Below are positions 19,271-28,406 of a stretch of DNA of 64,000 nucleotides, piece by piece. The position numbers and the translations under genes are program-made. Within the stretch, counting starts at the first letter, position 1. Every line of letters starts with the position of its first letter. The stretch covers positions 254,570 to 318,569 of the forward strand of contig NZ_LT607418.1 in NCBI RefSeq assembly GCF_900095225.1, written 5' to 3'. This DNA is from Pseudomonas sp. UMAB-08 (GTDB taxonomy: Bacteria; Pseudomonadota; Gammaproteobacteria; Pseudomonadales; Pseudomonadaceae). The notes beneath the pieces were generated by a model that ran no database searches, had not been told where the DNA came from, and saw only the letters and a list, made by a program, of their open reading frames with translations.

Positions 19271-21112
19271 ATGAGTTCGTCGAAAAGCCGAGATTCCATT
19301 TCCAAAAAAACGTCGCGTCCAAACCCACGCAATGTGATTACAGACTTACGCTTTCCTGATATGCGCGACTTGGCCGAGCATCTTTATTTCAATGCTCAAG
19401 AGGGCATTATCTGGCTGGGCGATCAGCGAATGATGTTGATGCAGGCACAAGCGTTCGGTGCCTTGCGTCAAGAGCTGGTGGAGAGCATGGGTATTGAGTA
19501 CACCCGTGGGGTTTTTACCCGCCTTGGTTATCTGAGCGGGACCCGCAGTGCTGATTTGGCGATCCGTACTCGCACCAATGGCACACAACTGGACATCCTC
19601 GCGGCCGGAGCCCAGTTGCGCTCGTTGACCGGCATGATCGAGGTGACTCCGGTCTGCATTGAAGTCGACCAGGCAAAGGGCTACCTGTATGGCGAGTTTC
19701 TATGGAAGCACTCCATCGAAAGTGACATGCACATCATGACCGAAGGTGTCAGTTCCGACCCTATTTGCTGGATGGAGGTTGGCTACAGCTCAGGCTTTCT
19801 GACTCGGCTGATGGGCAAGCGGGTGCTGGTCAGGGAAACCGAATGCAGCGCCATGGGTGACGATGTCTGCCGCGCCATCGCCAAGCCTGTAGAGGAATGG
19901 GAGGACCCTGAAGAGGATCTCAAGTATTTTCAACCTCGCGCCGCCGATCACCGACGCTCACCGCCCCCCAGCAAAGTGGCGCAGGCAGCCACTCTGTCGC
20001 CCTCGCCTTTCGGCCTCGGCGAGAGCAACATCAGCGCCCTTGTGCTTGACCGCCCAGTGGGCAACTCGGCGTCCTATCACGCTGTGCTGCACAAAATCCT
20101 GAGGGTTGCGGGAACCAACGCTACCGTACTGATGCTTGGCGAAAGCGGGGTCGGCAAGACCATGTTCGCTCATGAGTTGCACGCCAATAGCCAGCGGGCG
20201 GATTGCCCCTTCATTGAGATCAACTGCGCCGCCATCCCGGAACAATTGATCGAGTCCGAGCTGTTCGGGGTCCAGCGCGGTGCCTATTCAGGCGCGACCG
20301 AAGCCCGCCCGGGGCGCTTTGAAATCGCCGACGGGGGGACCATCTTCCTGGATGAGATCGGCACCCTCAGCATGACCGCACAAAGCAAGCTGTTGCGGGT
20401 GCTGCAAAGCGGTGAGTTCGAGCGGCTGGGGAGCAACAAAACGGTCAAGGTCAACGTACGGGTGATTGCCGCGACCAACGAACAGTTGGTCGATGCCGTG
20501 AAGGAAGGCCGCTTTCGCAGCGACCTGTTCTATCGGCTTAACGTTTTCCCGATCACCATTGATCCTTTGCGCAAGCGCAAGGATGACCTCCCCGTGCTGC
20601 TCGAAGCCTGCCTGGGCAAATTGACAAAATTGCATGGCCGCCACCTCACGGGCATTACCCCGAGGGCGTTGCAGGTGCTGCTTGACCACCAGTGGCCAGG
20701 CAACATTCGCGAGTTCGAGAACGTCATCGAGCGCGCAGTGATCCTCGCCGACGACGGAGAGGCCCTGGACCTGCGACACCTGGCAGGCATCGAACAGCAG
20801 CACAAACACGAACGGGTCGGTACAGTCGGATGGGAGGATGGGTGCTTTATCGGTATCCGCCTGCCCGAAGAGTCGGTGGCTTCGGTTGGCCTCGGTCAAC
20901 AGGAAAAGGTCAGTCACGATCAATTGCTCGCGGTGGCCCGACAAGCCTTGCAGCGTGGCCCGATCGATCTTGGCCAGATTGAGGATGTGTATATCGAGGT
21001 TGCCATGGAGCTGGCTGCTAATAATATTTCCCGAGCGGCAGTCATGCTGGGGCTGACCCGCGCTCAGCTCGACTACCGCCTGAAGAAGATGCAACTGCCT
21101 CAACTGTCCTGA
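19271..21112 (+). CDS. sigma-54-dependent activator with V4R sensor domain (XylR/DmpR family)
   Basis: A 613-residue regulator. Residues about 40-210 hold the XylR N-terminal and V4R effector-binding region (LRFPDMRDLAEHL, EVGYSSGFLTRLMGK, ETECSAMGDDVCR). The AAA+ domain has Walker A GESGVGKT near residue 293, the sigma-54 contact loop as GAYSGA (usually GAFTGA) near residue 337, and Walker B GGTIFLDEIG. A Fis-type helix-turn-helix (NNISRAAVMLGLTRAQLDYRLKKM) ends the protein. In this family an aromatic effector binds V4R and relieves repression of the ATPase. Divergent from the catabolic operon, it is the likely pathway activator. Confidence 0.93.
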   Translation: MSSSKSRDSISKKTSRPNPRNVITDLRFPDMRDLAEHLYFNAQEGIIWLGDQRMMLMQAQAFGALRQELVESMGIEYTRGVFTRLGYLSGTRSADLAIRTRTNGTQLDILAAGAQLRSLTGMIEVTPVCIEVDQAKGYLYGEFLWKHSIESDMHIMTEGVSSDPICWMEVGYSSGFLTRLMGKRVLVRETECSAMGDDVCRAIAKPVEEWEDPEEDLKYFQPRAADHRRSPPPSKVAQAATLSPSPFGLGESNISALVLDRPVGNSASYHAVLHKILRVAGTNATVLMLGESGVGKTMFAHELHANSQRADCPFIEINCAAIPEQLIESELFGVQRGAYSGATEARPGRFEIADGGTIFLDEIGTLSMTAQSKLLRVLQSGEFERLGSNKTVKVNVRVIAATNEQLVDAVKEGRFRSDLFYRLNVFPITIDPLRKRKDDLPVLLEACLGKLTKLHGRHLTGITPRALQVLLDHQWPGNIREFENVIERAVILADDGEALDLRHLAGIEQQHKHERVGTVGWEDGCFIGIRLPEESVASVGLGQQEKVSHDQLLAVARQALQRGPIDLGQIEDVYIEVAMELAANNISRAAVMLGLTRAQLDYRLKKMQLPQLS

Positions 21113-21147
21113 CCAACACAGAGGGTTGTGTCGTCCTTCGCTTCGAT

Positions 21148-23160
21148 TTAGATGCGGAATGCACCAATCACTTTTTGCAGAGTACTGACCAGTCCGCGCA
21201 GATCGTGGCTGGCCTGCTCTGATCTGATCGCGCCGCTGGCGGTTCGCTCCCCCACTCGACTGATGTCGACCAGACTTCTGTCAATGTCCAGTGAGACTTG
21301 CGTCTGTTGTTCAGCGGCTACCGCGATCTGCTGACTCTGTTCGACGATCAGGCCGATGGCCACGACAATATTCTCTAATGTCCGCTCCACCTCATCCGCC
21401 TGACTTACCGTCACGTTCGCAGTCTGATGGCTATTGCTCATGGCCTTGACAGTGGCCGCCACCCGGCTATGCAAGCCGCCAATCATCTGCTCGATTTCAT
21501 GGGTCGATTGCTGCGTCCGGCGCGCCAGCGTACGAACCTCATCGGCGACCACGGCGAACCCCCTACCCTGTTCACCCGCACGCGCCGCTTCTATGGCCGC
21601 ATTGAGCGCCAGCAAATTGGTTTGCTCGGCGATACTTCTGATCACTTCGAGCACCTGACCGATGGACTGGCTATCGGTTGCCAATTGATGGATCAACTGC
21701 ATGGAGTCGTCGATTTCACCGGCCAATCGCTGAATGGCTTCAACTTGCTCGCGCACCCTGAATCGACCCCGCTCGGTTTCCCTGTTCACATCCTGAGCGC
21801 TGCTGACGGCGGTTGAAGCGTTACGAGCCACCTGCTGAGCAGTGGCCGAGAGCTGGTTCATGGCCGAGGCAACACGTTCCAGTTGCTCACGCTGGTCGGT
21901 GACTTCCCTGGAGCTGGTGGTGGCGACCGACTGCACCAGATCGGTCTGCTGCCCTACTTGCACCACCACGCCGTCGACCTGACGGATCAAGTCCTGGATC
22001 TGTCCGACCGTGCCATTGAAAACCTGTCCGAGGGCTGCCAGTTCATCCTGCCCGACAACCTCGAAATTCGCCGTCATGTCCCCCCTCGCCACTTTGCCCA
22101 TCACTCGACTCAGATCTTCGATGACACCGCGAGTGGCAAGATAGAACGCGCCATACAGATAGGTGATCAACAACAGGATTAGCAGAGATGCAGCAGACAG
22201 CAGGATCATCTGCCCGCGCGCTTCATCCAGACGTTGGTGCAACGCCTGGGAAAGCAGTACCAGTGCGGCGTCGTTCAAGGCGTAGACGTTGTTGCTCAAG
22301 ACGGTCATCTGATCGAAATAAAAGGGCCATGGTTGACCCAAATCCGTAGCGTTGAGTATCTGCTCGTCGAGAGCGCGCCTGCCGGTTTCAAAACTCTGCA
22401 AGCTGGCCTGCAGCGCCGGCGTCAACGACGTTGCTTCTTGTGCATTGAACACCTCGAATTTCTGCGCACTCTCGACGCTCGCATGCTCCATGCCGACCAC
22501 GACTTGCTCCAGGGAAACAGTGTCACTGGAACTCAAATAGCCCTGCCCCAGCGTGATCGACCCCAAGGCTCTGGCGCTGTTCAGAAGAGCCGTCAGACGA
22601 GGGGTTTGAACACTGACCAACGTGCTCAGCTGACGCACCAGTTGCTCGTTGTCCTGGCTTAATCCCTGCTGTTCGATGACAGCGTCAAGGAACAGCGCAC
22701 AATGGGTCGCCAATTGGCTGGCCAGCTCCATCTTGGGTGCAGCACCGTCTGTGTTGCGCAACGTTTTCAGGTCCTGGGCCAGCGCATCGAGCTTGGGCTC
22801 AATGACGGCAGTCTTCATGTCTGTCTGGTCAAGTTCAGTGATCAACGTTGCGGCGCTTTCTTCCGCCAACAGGATCCGCTGGCGAATATCACTCTTCTGC
22901 TCGACCTGACCAACTCGCTGCCGAACCAATGTCAGGTCCTTGAGCAGATCAAGCTGCTGCTGCAATTGCAGGGTTCGTTGCACAGCGCTCAGACTGCCCA
23001 ACAAGGTGTCGCTGACGCGCCATTCATGGTAAGCATCGCGTACCAGATAGAGGTTGGCAGACAATAATGGAACGAAGAACAAGACGCTGATCAGGCTGAA
23101 CTTCATGGCGAACCCCAGACGGTTCATCAGCCAGATACCCGGGTGAAACAAAGCCTTCAT
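21148..23160 (-). CDS. methyl-accepting chemotaxis protein
   Basis: A 670-residue receptor with a first membrane helix near residues 18-38, a helical periplasmic domain of about 270 residues, a second helix near residues 310-335, a HAMP-like segment ([28 protein letters not shown]), and a cytoplasmic signalling domain whose hairpin tip [35 protein letters not shown] is the conserved CheA/CheW contact. It would report ligand concentration to the flagellar system. Convergent with the regulator gene. Its place in the cluster suggests taxis towards the growth substrate or an intermediate. The sensor domain resembles a four-helix bundle; the ligand is unknown. Confidence 0.9.
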   Translation of the reverse strand: MKALFHPGIWLMNRLGFAMKFSLISVLFFVPLLSANLYLVRDAYHEWRVSDTLLGSLSAVQRTLQLQQQLDLLKDLTLVRQRVGQVEQKSDIRQRILLAEESAATLITELDQTDMKTAVIEPKLDALAQDLKTLRNTDGAAPKMELASQLATHCALFLDAVIEQQGLSQDNEQLVRQLSTLVSVQTPRLTALLNSARALGSITLGQGYLSSSDTVSLEQVVVGMEHASVESAQKFEVFNAQEATSLTPALQASLQSFETGRRALDEQILNATDLGQPWPFYFDQMTVLSNNVYALNDAALVLLSQALHQRLDEARGQMILLSAASLLILLLITYLYGAFYLATRGVIEDLSRVMGKVARGDMTANFEVVGQDELAALGQVFNGTVGQIQDLIRQVDGVVVQVGQQTDLVQSVATTSSREVTDQREQLERVASAMNQLSATAQQVARNASTAVSSAQDVNRETERGRFRVREQVEAIQRLAGEIDDSMQLIHQLATDSQSIGQVLEVIRSIAEQTNLLALNAAIEAARAGEQGRGFAVVADEVRTLARRTQQSTHEIEQMIGGLHSRVAATVKAMSNSHQTANVTVSQADEVERTLENIVVAIGLIVEQSQQIAVAAEQQTQVSLDIDRSLVDISRVGERTASGAIRSEQASHDLRGLVSTLQKVIGAFRI

Positions 23161-23214
23161 GACGCACTCCTGTGTTTATTATTGTTATGGGCAAAACATT
23201 GCAAGATGCGCCTG

Positions 23215-23462
23215 TCACCGAACCAGGCTGTCACCGATGAAATGTGAAACCTCGGGTGGGCCGTCTCCGCAATGCAACGCCCTGACGCGCTCCAGGTAGC
23301 AATCGGGGTGGTTCAGCTCACGGTAGATACGCCAGAAGAAGGCGCGTGTGGGTCGATCCGGTAGGCGATTTGCACGGCCACCGACCCAGGCCCATCCCGC
23401 AGGTTGAGCCCAGGAAAACTGGAAGCAGGCACGTCACGATGCTCCAGTCGATGCCGACTAAT
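23215..23462 (-). pseudogene. decayed C-terminal remnant of an MFS (DUF894-type) exporter
   Basis: Two short reading segments in different frames resemble the tail of DUF894-type transporters: GSVAVQIAYRIDP, then after a frame change FFWRIYRELNHPDCYLERV and RALHCGDGPPEVSHFIGD before a stop at 23215. Intact family members carry VxVEYRIDP, WxLYRDLxDPxxWVE and a final PPxVxH motif in this order. No start and no membrane helices remain. It lies between the MCP and isochorismatase-like genes on the same strand. The family assignment is by memory of motifs and is moderate. Confidence 0.45.
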
Positions 23463-24056
23463 CTATTGCGCGGCCTGGTTGATCCCGAACGCCGTGGCGC
23501 TATCCATCACGCGACAGAAACGACCAATGCTCGCGACAGAGTTGGCATGTTCTTCTGCAGAGTGCGCAGCGCAGCAATCTTCCAGCAGCACCACATCGAA
23601 ATCGCGGTCATGAGCCTCGCGCACGGTCGCCTGGACCACGGCCTGCGTGCTCACCCCACTGCAATAGATACGCTCGATACCTTCACGGCGAAGCAGCAGT
23701 TCCAGGCGCGTGGCGTAGAACGGCGAAACCCGATGCTTGATAATTTCCCAATCCTGCACGTTCGGTGCCAGTGCCTCATGCACCGCACCGCCCCACTGCG
23801 ACAGCTTGAGGATGCCGTTTTTCGCGATAGGCCCAAACACCTGTGAGGCCGGATTGGCTTCACGATGGTCATCAGAGAACGCAACCCGAACGAACGCCAC
23901 CGGAATCCCGTTAGCCCGTGCCGTAGCAATAGCTGCGGCAGTGCGAGCGATGATTTCACGCGATTGCACCTGCTCGGCCATGGGCGATTTGCCGCTCGCG
24001 CCTTCTGGGTGAATCAGATCGTTTTGCATATCCAATACCAGATAAATACTTTTCAT
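23463..24056 (-). CDS. isochorismatase-family cysteine hydrolase
   Basis: A 197-residue protein with the cysteine hydrolase triad: aspartate in VLDMQNDL near residue 10, a basic residue in IIKHRVSPFYATRLELLL near residue 103, and cysteine in YCSGVSTQAVVQATVREAHDRDF near residue 131. The family includes isochorismatases, nicotinamidases and N-carbamoyl amidohydrolases. The start MKSIYLVLDMQND is preceded by GGAGAGAG. It lies 22 bases after the SDR gene. A step removing an amide or vinyl ether group from a pathway compound is possible; specificity is unknown. Confidence 0.85.
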   Translation of the reverse strand: MKSIYLVLDMQNDLIHPEGASGKSPMAEQVQSREIIARTAAAIATARANGIPVAFVRVAFSDDHREANPASQVFGPIAKNGILKLSQWGGAVHEALAPNVQDWEIIKHRVSPFYATRLELLLRREGIERIYCSGVSTQAVVQATVREAHDRDFDVVLLEDCCAAHSAEEHANSVASIGRFCRVMDSATAFGINQAAQ

Positions 24057-24078
24057 AGTGCTCTCTCCCGGGGTTGAT

Positions 24079-24810
24079 TCAGTCGCACCACAGTGCGCCG
24101 TTGACATCTATAATTTCACCGCAAATAAAACTCGCCTGCTCGCTGAGGAGAAAGGCCACCACGCTCGCCACTTCTTCCGGTCTTCCCATGCGACCTTGAG
24201 GGATCAGTGCTCGCAAGTTCTCCGGGAATGCATCGGTCATTGCCGTTCCGATAGGCCCAGGCGCTACGCCATTGACCCGCACGCCAAAACTCGCCAGCTC
24301 TTTGGCCAGGAAAAAAGTCAGCGTATGCACCGCAGACTTGGACATGCCATAGGCCACCCCACCGGCGACTTCAATTTCGCTGCGATCAAGCCATGCGCGA
24401 GCATTGCCACCGTTTTTCCCGACAACCGAACCAATATTGACGATGGCGCCACGCCCTTGATCAGCCATTATTTGCCCCACCACTTGGCAGGGAATCAGCG
24501 TGCCCAGCACGTTGATGCGCATGACTCGATCGAACTCCATATTGCTCAGGCTCAGCACACTTCCTTTTGAAACCACTCCAGCGACATTGACCAGCGACGT
24601 CACTGCTCCGAAGCGATCCTGTGCCTCCTCCACTGCCCTTCGGACCTCGCTGCGCGAGGTGACGTCGCAAGACAGCATCAGGCCCTCTACACCCTTGAGT
24701 TGCGGCGCCATGACATCTAGCGCCACCACCCGCTCGCCCTTTGCGCTGAGCAGGCGACACACCGCCGAACCGATAGCGCCATTGGCGCCTGTAACAATTG
24801 CCACACCCAT
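24079..24810 (-). CDS. short-chain dehydrogenase/reductase
   Basis: A 243-residue classical SDR with the NAD(P)-binding TGANGAIGSAVC at the N-terminus, the NVAGV segment, GAIVNIGSVVGKNGG with a catalytic serine, YGMSKSAVHTLTFFLAKEL with the YxxxK pair, and VNGVAPGPIGTAM. Aspartate in VVALDVM near residue 37 favours NAD(H). It oxidises or reduces an alcohol or ketone in the cytoplasm. It is encoded 18 bases after the truncated flavoprotein, and both are probably from the same pathway segment. Confidence 0.88.
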   Translation of the reverse strand: MGVAIVTGANGAIGSAVCRLLSAKGERVVALDVMAPQLKGVEGLMLSCDVTSRSEVRRAVEEAQDRFGAVTSLVNVAGVVSKGSVLSLSNMEFDRVMRINVLGTLIPCQVVGQIMADQGRGAIVNIGSVVGKNGGNARAWLDRSEIEVAGGVAYGMSKSAVHTLTFFLAKELASFGVRVNGVAPGPIGTAMTDAFPENLRALIPQGRMGRPEEVASVVAFLLSEQASFICGEIIDVNGALWCD

Positions 24811-24828
24811 CTCGATGTCTCCGATCAG

Positions 24829-26134
24829 TTAGACGGCGCCAGCCGCGTGATAGCCGGCAAGACGCCCGAACACCAACCCCTTGAGTACCGATGTGCCTCC
24901 CGCGTAGTTGCCAAAATAAAGGCCCACGGTTTCGCCGGCGGCGTAAAGATTGTCGATAGGCTGGCCATCGCCGTTGACCACCCGGGCCTGCTCGTCGACT
25001 TTCAGCCCGCCGAAGGTAAATACATTGGCAGAGATGATCGGATAGGCCAGGTAGGGGCCTTGATCGACAGGCAGCGCCCAGTTGCTTTTAGGGGGTTGCA
25101 GGCCTTCGGTGGACAGGCCATCGACTTTCAACGGGTGATATTCACCTTCGCGACACGCCCCGTTGTATCCAGCCAGCGTGGCCTCCAGGGTTGCAGCAGG
25201 AACGCCGATTTTCTGCGCCAGTTCGGCCAGCGTCGGCGCTTCAATGGCCGGCTGATCGGTGCGAATGCCGAGCCGATAGTTAGGAATGTTCTTGACACGC
25301 TGATCCAGAATCACCCATGCGATGCCCTCGGGCTGGGCATAAATCTGCCGCGTCACCCGCTCATACCAGGCGTCCACAGTGCCGGGCGCCTCATCGGTAA
25401 AGCGTTCACCAAAGCGGTTGACCAACACGCCATAGGGAAAGATGAAGATCGAGGGCTCGGAGACGCCCGAGCGTGGGTCCACCGGCTCGGCGTGATAGCT
25501 GCCAAACTCGCCAGCCGGAGCGGCACCAATGTTCAGCGCCATCTCGATACCTTCGCCACGGTTGTAATAGCCGCCCTTGCACACTGGACGAAGAAATACC
25601 GAGCGCGGCCCCAGGTAGCGAGCAAGCATTTCGGCATTGCCCTCGAACCCGCCGCACGCCAGTACTACGGCGCCCAGAAAAGAGTGCTCACCGTGTTCAC
25701 GCGACCAGGCCCGCAACCCGCTCACCGTGTTGCATCCCGCAGTAATCAGGCTACGCCCGGTGGTTTCGTAGAAAAATTCGGCGCCCAGTTTTTCAGCCTG
25801 GGTTGCCAACGCTTCGACGATCGCCTCACCGCCACCAACCGGCAAAAGCCGAGGTTGAGTGCTGGTCAGAAACTGGGTTGGCAGAAAGTCGAACTTCACA
25901 CCATTGCCTTTGAGCCAACTGATGGTGTCTTGTACCTGCCCGGAGAAAGCACTGATTACCCCGGCATCGATCGACGCCAGAGCCCGGGTCTGAGCCGAAA
26001 AACACTCACGTTCGCGCAGTCCCTCGGCGACGAAATCCGGGTCCTGGTAATACCCTGAGTGTTCGGCGAGAAACGAGTCAAAGTCGTCGGTCACTTCATC
26101 GTGATTTTTCATCCGCAGATAGGCTTCGGTAAAA
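24829..26134 (-). pseudogene. FAD-dependent dehydrogenase (FrdA/TcuA-like), N-terminus lost
   Basis: An open frame of about 430 codons covering the substrate and C-terminal FAD regions of a fumarate-reductase-like flavoprotein: FLPTQFLTSTQPRLLPVGGGEAIVEAL, VVLACGGFEGNAEMLARYL, GGYYNRGEGIEMAL, FTFGGLKVDEQARVV and NLYAAGETVGLYFGNYAGGTSVLKGLVFGRLAG. The dinucleotide-binding GxGxxG start is absent: family sequence begins abruptly at FTEAYLRMKN near 26134 and abuts a fragment of an MFS gene. The missing start lies at 4050-4145. A short protein could still be made from the ATG at 26112, but it could not bind FAD normally. Confidence 0.8.
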
Positions 26135-26138
26135 CATC

Positions 26139-26423
26139 CTGTGGATGTTGGTGGTGTTCGGCTTTTTGTACGGCATTCCTTACGGTGTGAACGCCACCTA
26201 CATGACTGAAAGCTTCGAGGCCAAATTCCGCGGATCCGCCGTAGGCGGCGCCTACAACATCGGGCGCCTGGGCGCAGCGATTGCTCCGGCAGCCATCGGC
26301 TTCCTCGCCTCTCATGGCTCGATAGGCGTGGGTTTTCTAGTCATGGGCGCGGCCTACTTCATCTGTGGTGTGATTCCGGCGCTGTTTATCAAGGACAAAC
26401 AGTTCGACCCACAGAAGCAATAG
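26139..26423 (+). pseudogene. C-terminal fragment of an MFS transporter
   Basis: The frame gives the last three or so helices of an MFS permease (LWMLVVFGFLYGIPYGVNATYMTESF, RGSAVGGAYNIGRLGAAIAP, GVGFLVMGAAYFICGVIPALFI) ending at a TAG at 26421. The N-terminal nine helices are missing: the sequence begins at the joint with the broken flavoprotein. It is not a copy of the MFS gene at 837-2141. It marks the right-hand edge of the rearranged catabolic segment. Confidence 0.75.
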
Positions 26424-26978
26424 AACCAGCAAAGCAACGATGCTGCAGTCGTCTGTCGGTACCCTCCCTTGTCCGACAGACCTCTGCCGTTGGTCAAATT
26501 GGCAAAACAGCAACGCGACGAACACAGATTGGGTTTTTAGGGCACCACGCGACCCTTATTCGGTAAACAGCGTGGTAATCACTCTTGGTCGATGGCTGCG
26601 TAAATATCCTGCATGCCAACCGGACCGCTCGTCCGTGCTTTGATAACGTCTCAATCGTGGCCTCACCCAAGCCGAGCTTGCGGGCAACAAGTCGCTATTT
26701 GCCGCCCACCTGGGCCTTCTGGAGTTCGCCCAAAACGACGACATCGAACAACCCAAGGAGCGCATCCGCAGGCTGCTGTAAGCCGTGGAACAGGTGCTAA
26801 CTCTTCACCGAGAGCACTGCGAGCAAGCCCCGCGCGTTGTCTAGGCGATTCGCAGCAGCGCAGCACCCTACCTGTAAACGTTCGAGTAATCGTGCTGGTG
26901 GTTGTTAACCCATCGATGAACCGAATAGGTTCATAATTCGGCTCATCCGTTCAGTACCGAATAAAAGGAAACAGAGAA
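26424..26978. other. gene-poor stretch with coding-like debris
   Basis: About 555 bases with no convincing intact gene. On the plus strand around 26661-26781 a frame reads LTQAELAGNKSLFAAHLG and then LLEFAQNDDIEQPKERIRRLL to a stop, which looks like the tail of a decayed gene of unknown family. The last bases contain the AAAGGAAACAGAG start region of the NERD gene. Confidence 0.5.
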
Positions 26979-27749
26979 ATGGACTTCACCCCCATCATCG
27001 CGCAGGTTTGGGGCACGCTGGGCTGGTTTATCCCGCTGATGCTGCTGATCGGCCTTCTCAAGTCGCCTTGGGCCAAGGGCCACACCGGCGAACTCCTGGT
27101 GCGCTTGTTTGCTCATTGGCAGCTGGATAAGCAAGCCTACCGCCGACTGCACAACGTCACCCTGAGCACACCTGACGGCACCACGCAGATCGACCACGTA
27201 TTCCTCTCGCCTTATGGCGTCTTCGTGCTGGAAACGAAGAACATGAACGGCTGGATATTCGGCAGCGAAAAGCAGCCACAGTGGACGCAGAAGCTCTATA
27301 AATGCACGTTCAAGTTCCAGAACCCGCTGCGCCAAAACTACAAGCACCTCAAGGCACTGGAGGCCACCCTTGGCGTAAACCCGGAGCACCTGCACTCGGT
27401 TATTACCTTCATCGGCGGCAGTACCTTCAAAACTGAGGTGCCGGACAACGTCACCCAGGGCATCGGTTTTATCCGCTACATCAAGTCATTCCAGCAGCCG
27501 GTATTCAGCGAGACTGAAGTCGATGCCCTCATGCACGCCCTGCAAACAGGCCGCCGAGCCCCGACGCTCGCAACCCACCGCGAGCACGTGCAAAACCTCA
27601 AACGCCGTAGCGACCCAACAGCCGAACGACAATGCCCGAAATGTGGCAGCGCACTGGTTATTCGCATCCGTAAAACGGGTGCCAATGCCGGCCAACAATT
27701 CTGGGGCTGCTCAACCTTCCCCAAATGCAAAACCACGCAGAGCCTTTAA
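26979..27749 (+). CDS. NERD-domain protein with topoisomerase-type zinc finger
   Basis: A 256-residue protein. A membrane helix covers residues 9-27, then a NERD (nuclease-related) domain over about 34-150 with GHTGELLVRLF, TQIDHVFLSPYGVFVLETKNMNGWIFG (the D-xn-E-x-K nuclease-like core) and KALEATLGV. The C-terminus has a CPKCGSALVIRIRKTGANAGQQFWGCSTFPKC finger of the topoisomerase I C4 type. Known NERD proteins have only predicted nuclease activity. A membrane-anchored DNA-processing or restriction role is an inference. It is just outside the left repeat of the defence island. Confidence 0.88.
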   Translation: MDFTPIIAQVWGTLGWFIPLMLLIGLLKSPWAKGHTGELLVRLFAHWQLDKQAYRRLHNVTLSTPDGTTQIDHVFLSPYGVFVLETKNMNGWIFGSEKQPQWTQKLYKCTFKFQNPLRQNYKHLKALEATLGVNPEHLHSVITFIGGSTFKTEVPDNVTQGIGFIRYIKSFQQPVFSETEVDALMHALQTGRRAPTLATHREHVQNLKRRSDPTAERQCPKCGSALVIRIRKTGANAGQQFWGCSTFPKCKTTQSL

Positions 27750-28093
27750 CACACGCCAACGCCATCAACCCTGCGCCTGGAGCAAGGATGGTTTCGAAAA
27801 ATGAGGCCAGGAAAGTTATCCGCATGCGGCCGAACACTGAGCACTTTGCCTATAGCGATGGCCGCCTCTGTCGCTACAACTGCGCTGGCGGGTTCTGTAG
27901 TCTCGGCCAGCCAACAGCGGAACTCGACCAACCGACTGAACACCACTTCGACGTTATACCCGCTGTTTACGGTGCGTCTCTGAATACTGGAGAGCACTGG
28001 ACTGAAGTGTTTTTCGGCACAACGAAAAAAGCGACCCTAAGGTCGCTTTTTTCTACAACTAATGAACTTCAATGAAGCTCACAAGCCAAATTT
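27750..28093. other. intergenic stretch leading to the left island repeat
   Basis: About 340 bases with no supported gene. It ends with an intrinsic-terminator-like hairpin at 28025-28052 and a short AT-rich spacer before the att-like repeat at 28094. Confidence 0.6.
28025..28052 (+). terminator. intrinsic terminator before left repeat
   Basis: A6, GCGACC stem, CTAA loop, GGTCGC, T6: a perfect bidirectional terminator. A hairpin of different sequence but the same design and similar spacing precedes the right-hand repeat. Confidence 0.85.
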
Positions 28094-28252
28094 TGGAGCG
28101 GGAAACGAGACTCGCATCTAGCGTCCGACCCATTGAAATCTAAGGGTTTTCTTTTCTTGCCGAAGCAGGAAAAGACTCAATTCTGGACTTGTTTCTGGGG
28201 TGTTTCAAGAGCGGAAAAAGGGGTAATTCTAAGCAAGGCTATTGGATTCTAC
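28094..28252. repeat. left att-like direct repeat with tRNA-Gly 3' end
   Basis: The first 29 bases (28094-28122) are identical to 47687-47715 and similarity then fades over about 160 bases with no gap. Read on the minus strand, the outer 21 bases CGAGTCTCGTTTCCCGCTCC plus A equal the 3' end of a bacterial tRNA-Gly (T-arm half, acceptor strand, discriminator and CCA). The rest of a tRNA is not present. Together with the right copy it frames the defence island, so it probably is an attachment site left by a tRNA-Gly-targeting integrase. Confidence 0.75.
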
Positions 28253-28406
28253 CCATAGCCAATCGGACGAACGATCATCAAGCCGGCGGTGTCAGGATCA
28301 ACAGGGGATGGGTCCCCACCGAAAAGACAGATCCAGGTTCACTAGACATGGATTCTGCTTGAGATCACTCTTGAGCTTCGACTTTCACTGCTTCATTCTC
28401 GACCAC

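Noticed and set aside
26145..26423. Independent small membrane protein gene
   Set aside because: The sequence is clearly the tail of an MFS permease starting at a rearrangement joint, so it is a fragment, not a gene.
28094..28252. Complete tRNA-Gly gene at an island end
   Set aside because: Only the 3'-terminal 21 bases are present at either repeat; no D-arm, anticodon arm or 5' acceptor strand follows on the minus strand.
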